DNA of 38,123 nucleotides, from the NCBI GenBank assembly GCA_934643185.1, contig CAKUBN010000019.1, positions 1-38,123 on the forward strand, given 5' to 3'. The stretch is from an uncultured Eubacteriales bacterium. Lineage in GTDB: Bacteria > Bacillota > Clostridia > Oscillospirales > Acutalibacteraceae. Below the pieces are notes generated by a model. That model was given only the letters and a program-made list of their open reading frames with translations. It was not told where the DNA came from and did no database searches. Positions 32,725 to 38,123 of this stretch are shown here, piece after piece (the stretch's first letter is position 1; each line of letters begins with the position of its first letter). Position numbers and translations under genes: made by a program.

Positions 32725-33121
32725 ATGTGCGAAAAAATCATTGCGGCATGCGGAAACGACTGCGCGGTATGTCCGCGCTACAACGTGCCGCCATACACCA
32801 AAACCGCAGAAGAGCTGCACCACACCGCCGAACTGTGGTACAAGATCGGCTACCGCGACCACGTGGTGACAAACGAGGAGATCGCCTGCACCGGCTGCAA
32901 GGAAGAAAACTGGTGCCGCTACCGCCTTGTAAAATGCGTGAACGAAAAGCACATTGCACAATTGCGGGCAATGTGAAAATTACCCGTGCGACGTCATCCA
33001 AGAGTGTTTCACGGTAACAAGCTCGTTCATCCCCGCCTGCCAAAAAGCCTGTACGCCCGAGGAATTCGAGACCTTGCACAAAGCCTTTTTCGAGAAAGAA
33101 AAGAACCTGACGCAAAATTAA
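32725..33121 (+). pseudogene. DUF3795-like cysteine-rich protein, frameshifted
   Basis: The first frame from ATG 32725 gives 83 residues with CGNDCAVCPRY and CTGCKEENWC and ends at 32976. From 32963 the next frame carries straight on with CGQCENYPCDVIQE, ACQKACTPEEF and HKAFFEKEKNL to a stop at 33121, which is how DUF3795 proteins normally end. One extra T in CAATTGCGG at about 32960-32965 explains the break; CAATGCGG would restore about 131 residues. It may be a pseudogene, a sequencing error or, less likely, programmed frameshifting, since no slippery run is present. A putative Fe-S or zinc protein of unknown role. Confidence 0.8.
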
Positions 33122-33131
33122 ATCACCATAC

Positions 33132-33180
33132 AAAAAAGACCTTTGCACCACCCAAATCGGAGATGCAAAGGCCTTTTTAT
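33132..33180. terminator. Bidirectional terminator
   Basis: AAAAAAGACCTTTGCA pairs with TGCAAAGGCCTTTTT with one mismatch and a 16-base loop. It serves the DUF3795 gene and the converging gene at 33187. Confidence 0.88.
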
Positions 33181-33186
33181 GTACAA

Positions 33187-33993
33187 TTATTTATTGTTCA
33201 TCTCGCGGACTTCTCTTAAAATGTCCTCAAGGTCATATTTTTCGGGCGCTTTCGGCGCAGCCGGCTTTGCTGCGGGCTTTGTTTGCACCGGCTGTGCGGT
33301 CGGCTTCGGGGTGCTTGCCGGGCGCTGCTGCACGGGCTTTGGCGCAGGTGCGGCCGGTTTTACGGCTCTCGGTGCGGTATTTTGCTGCGGTGCGCGGTTC
33401 ACCGGGGTCTGTACCGCTGCACGGCGCACGTTCTGCGGCTGCATGGAAACCGGCGTTTCCGGCACGATGGGACGCTCTACGGTGTACTCCGCCGCTACCG
33501 GCATCACCGGCAGCTCACCGGTGTCCTTATCCGGGTCAAAGGACGTGGGCACGCGGGGCTCCGCCTCACGGCGCGCCTGCATCTGCTCGCGGCGCATGCG
33601 CTCCTCTTCGCGTCTTCTGCGGTTGCGGCGTTCCTCCTGCTCGATCTCATCGAGCACCTCGGCGCGGTCCGCTTCGCCGCTGTCGCGGTTACGGCTTGCG
33701 CGCTGCCACAAAATGATGCTGACGATGCCGCCGACGCCGAGCACGATGCACACCGCGCCCGCAATGAACAGCGTACGACCAACACCGTTATCGGCTTTCA
33801 GCTCGTTGAAAAACGTTTCCGCTCCGCTGCTGTCTTCGCTTGCGGTGTCCGTCGTGTCTTCCGTAGTGTCCACCGTTTCGGTGCTGTCTGTGGTATCGGC
33901 TTCATCTGCCAAAGCAAACGGTGCGCACAGCGCAGCGCCGAGCAAAGCCGCCGTTAAAACGGCAAATATGCGTTTAGAAAAAGTATTTCTCAT
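33187..33993 (-). CDS. Single-span membrane protein with a charged and Pro/Ala-rich cytosolic tail
   Basis: The 268-residue protein has a signal peptide (about 1-29), an acidic Thr/Asp/Glu-rich outside linker, one membrane span at about 73-95, a strongly charged helix (EEERRNRRRREEERMRREQM in part, about 112-145) and a Pro/Ala/Gln-rich disordered stretch. It ends in a short conserved-looking segment, EKYDLEDILREVREMNNK. I do not recognise a family. The layout suggests a membrane-tethered scaffold whose C-terminal 18 residues bind a cytosolic partner; that is inference. Its own promoter lies at 34051-34079 and the start follows GAGGG. Confidence 0.75.
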   Translation of the reverse strand: MRNTFSKRIFAVLTAALLGAALCAPFALADEADTTDSTETVDTTEDTTDTASEDSSGAETFFNELKADNGVGRTLFIAGAVCIVLGVGGIVSIILWQRASRNRDSGEADRAEVLDEIEQEERRNRRRREEERMRREQMQARREAEPRVPTSFDPDKDTGELPVMPVAAEYTVERPIVPETPVSMQPQNVRRAAVQTPVNRAPQQNTAPRAVKPAAPAPKPVQQRPASTPKPTAQPVQTKPAAKPAAPKAPEKYDLEDILREVREMNNK

Positions 33994-34050
33994 AATTCAT
34001 TCCCTCGTTCCGTGATTCCACTCTATCACGTTTTTGAACTCATTTTATTT

Positions 34051-34079
34051 AGTTTAGCATATTTTGCATGGTGTTTCAA
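34051..34079 (-). promoter_or_regulatory. Promoter of the Pro-rich membrane protein gene
   Basis: On the minus strand: TTGAAA, a 17-bp spacer, then TAAACT with an extended TGC, about 57 bases before the start. Confidence 0.65.
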
Positions 34080-34087
34080 CGGCAAAA

Positions 34088-34138
34088 TAAACAAACCCGC
34101 CGCTTCTCTGCAACATTCATGCAGTCGAAACGGCGGGT
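34088..34138 (-). terminator. Intrinsic terminator of the glycyl-tRNA synthetase gene
   Basis: On the minus strand ACCCGCCG pairs with CGGCGGGT, with an inner CTGCA/TGCAG stem, then TTGTTTATTTT follows. Confidence 0.85.
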
Positions 34139-34159
34139 GCTGTGTTTATTTATATTTCT

Positions 34160-35557
34160 TTAGAAATCGATCTTCTCAGCGATATACGCTTCAAGCTCGT
34201 CGATCTTCACGCGCTCCTGCTCCATGCTGTCGCGGTCGCGGACGGTAACGCAGCCGTCGTTTTCGCTGTCGAAGTCATACGTGATGCAGAACGGCGTGCC
34301 GATCTCATCCTGACGGCGATAACGCTTGCCGATGGAACCCGTGTCGTCAAAGTCTACGGAGAACTTCTTTGCAAGGGCGTCGTAGACCTCGCCGGCCTTT
34401 TCGCTCAGCTTCTTCGAGAGCGGCAGAACAGCTACCTTGTACGGCGCCAGTGCCGGGTGCAGACGCAGCACAACGCGCACGTCCGGCTTCTCCTCGGTGC
34501 CGAGGTTCTCTTCGTCATACGCGTCGCACAGGAAAGCCAGCGCTACGCGGTCTGCGCCGAGAGACGGCTCGATGACATACGGCACATAACGGGTGTTCGT
34601 CTCCGGGTCGAAATAGGAAAGATCCTTGCCGGAATGCTCCTGATGGCGAGTGAGGTCGTAGTCCGTGCGGTCTGCAATGCCCCAAAGCTCGCCCCAGCCG
34701 AACGGGAACAGGTACTCAATGTCCGTCGTTGCCTTGGAGTAGAAGGAAAGCTCCTTCTGGCTGTGGTCGCGCAGGCGGATGTTCGCTTCGTCGAGGCCGA
34801 GGTTCAAGAGCCAGTTCTTGCAGAAATCCTTCCAGTAGTAGAACCAGTCGAGATCCGTGCCCGGCTTGCAGAAGAATTCGCACTCCATCTGCTCAAACTC
34901 GCGGATACGGAAAATGAAGTTGCCCGGGGTGATCTCATTTCTGAAGCTCTTGCCCACCTGGCAAACGCCGAACGGCACCTTCTTGCGCGTGGTGCGCTGA
35001 ATGCTCGGGAAGTTGACGAAAATGCCCTGTGCGGTCTCCGGGCGGAGGTACAGCTGGCTCTTTGCGTCTTCCGTAACGCCCTGGAACGTCTTGAACATCA
35101 GATTGAACTGGCGGATGTCCGTAAAATTGTGGCCGCCGCATGCCGGGCAGGCGATGTTGTTATCGGCGATGAACTGCTGCATCTGCTCGTTCGTCCAGCC
35201 GTCTGCGGATTCGCCGGTGAAGTCTTCAATGAGCTTATCGGCACGGTGACGGGTCTTGCAGTCCTTGCAGTCCATCAGCGGGTCGGAGAAGCCGCCCACA
35301 TGGCCGGTCGCCACCCAGACCTCCGGGTTCATGAGGATCGCGGAATCCAGCGCTACGTTGTAGCGGCTCTCCTGCACGAACTTGCGCTTCCATGCGTTTT
35401 TCACGTTGTCCTTGAAAAGGCAGCCCAGCGGGCCGTAATCCCAGGAATTCGAGAGGCCGCCGTAAATTTCGGAGCCGGGGTATACGTAGCCTCTGTTTTT
35501 GCAGAGCGCCACGATTTTTTCCATGGTCTTTTCTTCGGGCTTCAGAACTTTCTTCAT
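34160..35557 (-). CDS. glyQS: Glycyl-tRNA synthetase, single-chain class IIa type
   Basis: This 465-residue enzyme charges tRNA-Gly. It has GGLSNSWDYGPLG, DSAILMNPEVWVATGHVGGF in two halves, and two Cys pairs (CKDC and CPAC) around the insertion. Motif 2 is VGKSFRNEITP, followed by FIFRIREFEQMECEFFC in part. Motif 3 is in PSLGADRVALAF. The anticodon-binding domain (about 365-465) ends the chain. It is the dimeric type found in Gram-positive bacteria and eukaryotes, not the GlyQ/GlyS tetramer. The start at 35557 has AAAGGAG 8 bases away. The leader is short and shows no T-box. Confidence 0.96.
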   Translation of the reverse strand: MKKVLKPEEKTMEKIVALCKNRGYVYPGSEIYGGLSNSWDYGPLGCLFKDNVKNAWKRKFVQESRYNVALDSAILMNPEVWVATGHVGGFSDPLMDCKDCKTRHRADKLIEDFTGESADGWTNEQMQQFIADNNIACPACGGHNFTDIRQFNLMFKTFQGVTEDAKSQLYLRPETAQGIFVNFPSIQRTTRKKVPFGVCQVGKSFRNEITPGNFIFRIREFEQMECEFFCKPGTDLDWFYYWKDFCKNWLLNLGLDEANIRLRDHSQKELSFYSKATTDIEYLFPFGWGELWGIADRTDYDLTRHQEHSGKDLSYFDPETNTRYVPYVIEPSLGADRVALAFLCDAYDEENLGTEEKPDVRVVLRLHPALAPYKVAVLPLSKKLSEKAGEVYDALAKKFSVDFDDTGSIGKRYRRQDEIGTPFCITYDFDSENDGCVTVRDRDSMEQERVKIDELEAYIAEKIDF

Positions 35558-35560
35558 TTA

Positions 35561-35615
35561 GTAAACTCCTTTCGCGCCGCTGGCTGCTGCACTGCTTCGT
35601 GCAGCTGGATGCTGC
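35561..35615 (-). other. Hairpin leader of the glycyl-tRNA synthetase mRNA
   Basis: On the minus strand GCGCAGC...GCTGCAC-GAAGCA-GTGCAGC...GCGC forms a stem-loop just before the ribosome site. It lacks the T-box sequence and a terminator, so its role is unknown. Confidence 0.45.
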
Positions 35616-35630
35616 GCTTGTGATTTATAA

Positions 35631-35659
35631 ATCATACCACGTTTTTTTAAGATGCACAA
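35631..35659 (-). promoter_or_regulatory. Promoter of the glycyl-tRNA synthetase gene
   Basis: On the minus strand: TTGTGC, a 17-bp spacer, then TATGAT with an extended TGG, about 74 bases before the start. Confidence 0.65.
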
Positions 35660-35682
35660 CCACCGCGGCGGGATTTTATATG

Positions 35683-35709
35683 AAAAAGCGGCGCTCCGCA
35701 GAGCACCGC
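35683..35709 (-). terminator. Intrinsic terminator of thiT
   Basis: On the minus strand GCGGTGCTC pairs with GAGCGCCGC (one wobble) around TGCG, directly followed by TTTTT. It lies 25 bases beyond the thiT stop. Confidence 0.88.
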
Positions 35710-35733
35710 CCGAAAATCTCATTTGATCTTGCC

Positions 35734-36327
35734 TTATTCGCCCTCGTCTGCGATGAGCTTTTTCATCTGCGGCAGACGGAACAGGATGACCGCCGTGATG
35801 ACCGTGATGACGAGCTCCGGCAGCATATAAGCGCCGTTGTAGCAGAGGGAGTAGAGCCACGGGTGGCCCACCCAGGAAGCGCCGAACGCCACGAACTCAT
35901 CGAAGTTTGCAAAGATGATGGCGCCGGAAATGAAGTGGCTCACAAAGCGCAGCGCAACCGCCAGCGCCGTACCGCAGCAAATGCCCACATAGCCCTTCTT
36001 GCGGAAAATACCCGCAATGCCGATGACCGTGTACGCCACAATGTAGTCGAGCAGAATCGTGCCGACGAGTGCGGAGGGCGTCATGCCCCAGCCGAGGATG
36101 CCGTCCATCGTGATGCCGAACGCAAGCTGAATGACGGATTCCACAAAGGAAGCCGCAAAGCCCCACTTAAGGCCGTACATGATGGAGATCATGGCGCAGG
36201 GCAGCATAGAAAGCAGCGTGATGGAACCGCCGAACGGCATCTGCAAAATTTTGATCATGCTGAGCACCGCGCCCAGTGCGACCATGACCGCGCAGGCCGC
36301 AAGCTTTTTTGTATTATTGTTCTTCAT
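35734..36327 (-). CDS. thiT: Thiamine ECF transporter substrate-binding component ThiT
   Basis: This 197-residue protein has six membrane segments and the ThiT pattern: MPFGGSITLLSMLPCAMISIMYGLKWG in parts, then LDYIVAYTVIGIAGIF, RFVSHFISGAIIF and SLCYNGAYMLPELVIT in order. Trp and Glu residues line the thiamine pocket in known ThiT. It works with a shared EcfA/EcfA'/EcfT energy module encoded elsewhere. A TPP riboswitch with a terminator lies in its leader, which strongly supports thiamine as substrate. The start at 36327 has GGAGGA 8 bases upstream. Confidence 0.96.
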   Translation of the reverse strand: MKNNNTKKLAACAVMVALGAVLSMIKILQMPFGGSITLLSMLPCAMISIMYGLKWGFAASFVESVIQLAFGITMDGILGWGMTPSALVGTILLDYIVAYTVIGIAGIFRKKGYVGICCGTALAVALRFVSHFISGAIIFANFDEFVAFGASWVGHPWLYSLCYNGAYMLPELVITVITAVILFRLPQMKKLIADEGE

Positions 36328-36374
36328 AGTTCATTCCTCCGGTTTTCTACCGAGATTTAGGGGATAAAGCGGAG

Positions 36375-36409
36375 AAAACAAAAACCGCGCACCCAAACTC
36401 GGCACGCGG
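36375..36409 (-). terminator. Riboswitch-controlled terminator in the thiT leader
   Basis: On the minus strand CCGCGTGCC pairs with GGTGCGCGG (two wobbles) around a short loop, followed by TTTTTGTTTT. It lies between the TPP aptamer and thiT and is the likely expression platform. Confidence 0.82.
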
Positions 36410-36428
36410 CATAAAAAGCACTTAAAGT

Positions 36429-36520
36429 AAGCGTATTTTCCTACGTCGGCATTATCCGAATCAGGTAACAGGTTTCGGCGTTCACGCCGCTCTCAGCCAA
36501 CTTTATACGTCAGCACCCTT
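36429..36520 (-). promoter_or_regulatory. TPP riboswitch (THI element)
   Basis: The minus strand carries the conserved THI blocks in order: GGGTGCTG, GGCTGAGAG, the variable GGCGTGAACGCC hairpin, ACCTGATTCGGATAATGCC, and GCCGACGTAGGAAA. When thiamine pyrophosphate binds, the downstream terminator should form and shut off thiT. Confidence 0.96.
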
Positions 36521-36532
36521 TTTTCGGTATTC

Positions 36533-36561
36533 AGTATAGCACGGATTTTTCCGTTTTTCAA
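36533..36561 (-). promoter_or_regulatory. Promoter of the riboswitch-thiT transcript
   Basis: On the minus strand: TTGAAA, a 17-bp spacer, then TATACT with an extended TGC. The predicted start is about 10 bases before the aptamer. Confidence 0.8.
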
Positions 36562-36689
36562 CCAAAATTTCCGTTTTCGGGCAGAAAACACGGCTTTTCT
36601 TGATTTTGCGGACACAAAATGATAGTATAAAAGAAACATAAAGTGCAATGTCCATGTAACCGCAGCAAAGCGACGTAAAAGTTTTTGAT

Positions 36690-36871
36690 CGACCTTTTTT
36701 CAAAAAGGTCGTGGAATCCAAAGGCAACGCCTTTGGTCGAGCTCCGCAGAGCTCGAAACACCTTTTGCCTACTCAAAAGTCAGGAAGGGAGGCTCAACAG
36801 TCCAGTGGACTGTTGAGCCGAGGGAAACCCTACTAAGGGGTTTCCCTATGAACTTGCGCCGCAAGTTCATA
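36690..36871. repeat. Array of six consecutive hairpins upstream of the RNA methyltransferase gene
   Basis: Six perfect or near-perfect stem-loops follow one another: 36690-36711 (CGACCTTTTT arm), 36718-36736 (CCAAAGGC), 36737-36756 (TCGAGCTC), 36791-36819 (GGCTCAACAGTCC), 36821-36847 (AGGGAAACCC) and 36847-36871 (TATGAACTTGC). No stem sequence repeats another. The gap from 36562 to 36918 holds no open gene; a weak TATAAA at 36626 is the only promoter hint. This could be a folded leader, a small RNA or a dispersed palindromic element. Confidence 0.75.
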
Positions 36872-36918
36872 AATCACAAAACAACCAAACCCGATTCAAC
36901 CACGGAAGGACCATAAAA

Positions 36919-38123
36919 ATGGAAAATACACAAACCCAAAAGCGCTGTCCGCACAGCAAAAAGTGCGGCGGCTGCCAGCTGCAGAACCTCGATTATAAAG
37001 AACAGCTCGCGCATAAGGAGCGCACATGCATCCGCCTGCTCGGCAAATTCTGCCATGTAGAGCCCATCATCGGCATGGAGAACCCCTATCACTACCGCAA
37101 TAAGGTGCAGGCCGCGTTCGGTACTACGCGCGCCGGACGCATCATCTCCGGCATCTACCAGAGCAGCACGCATAACATCGTCGCTGTGGACAGCTGCATG
37201 ACGGAAGATCAAACCGCCGACCGCATCATCGTCGATATCCGCCGCCTGCTGCGCGATTTCAAAATGACGACGTATAACGAGGTCACCGGACGCGGCTTTC
37301 TGCGCCACGTGCTCGTCAAGCGCGGCTTTCAGACCGGCGAAGTCATGGTCGTGCTCGTCACCGGCACACCGATCTTCCCCGCGCGCAACAATTTCACCCG
37401 CGCGCTGTTAAAGCTCCACCCGGAGATCACCACGATCATTCAAAATGTCAACGACCGCTACACCTCCATGCTGCTCGGGCAGAACGAGAAAACGCTCTAC
37501 GGCCCCGGCTATATCACAGATATCCTCTGCGGGCTGCGCTTCCGCATTTCGGCAAAGTCATTCTACCAGATCAACCCCGTGCAGACCGAAGTGCTGTACG
37601 GCAAGGCGATGGAATTCGCCGGGCTCACAGGCAAAGAGACTGTCATCGATGCGTACTGCGGCATCGGTACCATCGGCATGGTCGCCGCAAAAAACGCCGG
37701 GCAGGTCCTCGGCGTGGAAGTGAACCGCGACGCCGTGCGCGACGCCCGCGAAAACGCGAAGCTGAACCGCGTGAAGAACATCCGCTTCGTCTGCGCCGAT
37801 GCAGGCGACTTCATGGTGGACATGGCAAACGCCGGTGAAAGCTGCAACGTGCTTTTGATGGACCCGCCGCGCGCCGGCAGCGACACCGCATTCCTCTCCT
37901 GCGCCTTGACGCTTGCGCCAAGAAGAATCGTATACGTCTCCTGCAACCCGGAAACGCTCGCGCGCGACCTCAATTTTCTCACAAAGCGCGGCTACCGCGC
38001 CGAAAAGGTCCAGCCCGTAGACATGTTCCCGCACACCGACCACGTAGAGACGGTAGTACTGCTTTCCCACAAAAAGCCAGACGGACATATCAACGTAAAA
38101 GTTGAGTTTGGCGAAGGTGAGGG
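36919..38123 (+). CDS. TrmA/RlmD-family RNA (uracil-5-)-methyltransferase, 3' end outside the window
   Basis: About 401 residues are visible and no stop is reached. The N-terminus has CPHSKKCGGCQ, part of the four-cysteine Fe-S site of RlmD-type enzymes. Next come DAYCGIGTIGM (SAM binding), LLMDPPRAG and YVSCNPETLARD, with the catalytic Cys and the DMFPHTDHVE end of the methyltransferase fold. The enzyme puts a methyl group on uracil C5 in rRNA or tRNA; which RNA cannot be told. After VVLLSHKKPDG the chain continues as HINVKVEFGEGE, so there is a C-terminal extension cut by the window edge. The start ATG 36919 follows GGAAGGA. Confidence 0.92.
   Translation, partial: MENTQTQKRCPHSKKCGGCQLQNLDYKEQLAHKERTCIRLLGKFCHVEPIIGMENPYHYRNKVQAAFGTTRAGRIISGIYQSSTHNIVAVDSCMTEDQTADRIIVDIRRLLRDFKMTTYNEVTGRGFLRHVLVKRGFQTGEVMVVLVTGTPIFPARNNFTRALLKLHPEITTIIQNVNDRYTSMLLGQNEKTLYGPGYITDILCGLRFRISAKSFYQINPVQTEVLYGKAMEFAGLTGKETVIDAYCGIGTIGMVAAKNAGQVLGVEVNRDAVRDARENAKLNRVKNIRFVCADAGDFMVDMANAGESCNVLLMDPPRAGSDTAFLSCALTLAPRRIVYVSCNPETLARDLNFLTKRGYRAEKVQPVDMFPHTDHVETVVLLSHKKPDGHINVKVEFGEGE

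Noticed and set aside
33143..34015. A 290-codon open frame antisense to the Pro-rich membrane protein gene
   Set aside because: Ser/Ala/Gly-rich translation mirrors the Pro/Ala and acidic repeats of the minus-strand gene, which has a signal peptide, ribosome site and promoter.
35558..35660. T-box leader for glycyl-tRNA synthetase
   Set aside because: The leader is only about 65 bases and has no TGG-x-ACCGCG box or antiterminator. The CCACCGCGG seen at 35660-35668 is upstream of the promoter and in the wrong place.

Overview
The window looks like chromosomal DNA of a spore-forming, Gram-positive gut Clostridium relative, most likely Oscillospiraceae/Ruminococcaceae. The evidence is moderately GC-rich coding sequence, strong AGGAGG ribosome binding sites, TTGACA/TATAAT promoters (often with an extended TGn -10), the Firmicutes block yqfC-yqfD-phoH-ybeY-dgkA-era-yqzL-recO, a SpoVV/YlbJ homologue, and a sortase-type surface protein. 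The family assignment is inference. No phage, IS element, CRISPR array or rRNA was seen.

Layout. 119-2695 (minus): uridine kinase, then an operon of a lipoprotein, an ECF sigma factor and an anti-sigma protein that carries the same C-terminal domain as the lipoprotein. 2771-5460: a PHP phosphoesterase divergent from azlC-azlD and a DUF1284 protein. 5546-10599: a 1214-aa wall-anchored protein with four Shr-type haemoglobin-interacting-like domains, divergent from apbE. The 380-bp gap between them holds two 16-bp operator-like sites and a foldable segment. 10605-14252: Nudix hydrolase, soluble hybrid histidine kinase, and a GH29 fucosidase read the other way. 14362-15366: a metallopeptidase gene broken by an in-frame amber codon, and tRNA-Arg(CCT).

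15648-20874 (plus) is the most interesting block. It is a four-gene operon of an MBOAT acyltransferase, a DHHW protein, an FkbH-type HAD enzyme and an acyl carrier protein. The parts parallel the dlt operon (DltB, DltD, DltA, DltC), but the adenylating enzyme is replaced by FkbH, whose relatives load glyceryl units from 1,3-bisphosphoglycerate onto carrier proteins. I infer a system that decorates an extracellular glycan with glyceroyl or a related acyl group.

20944-30088 (minus): a TPM-domain protein, mutS2, and the recO-to-yqfC block, which lacks the yqfF/pgpH and cdd genes found there in Bacillus. yqfC and spoVV/ylbJ diverge from a nearly symmetric sigma-E-like promoter. 31378-33121 (plus): a small Cys protein, a DUF3810 membrane metalloprotease and a frameshifted DUF3795 gene. 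33187-36561 (minus): a Pro-rich membrane protein, glycyl-tRNA synthetase, and the thiamine transporter thiT behind a TPP riboswitch and terminator. 36690-36871 is a chain of six different hairpins in front of a TrmA/RlmD-type RNA methyltransferase that runs off the window.
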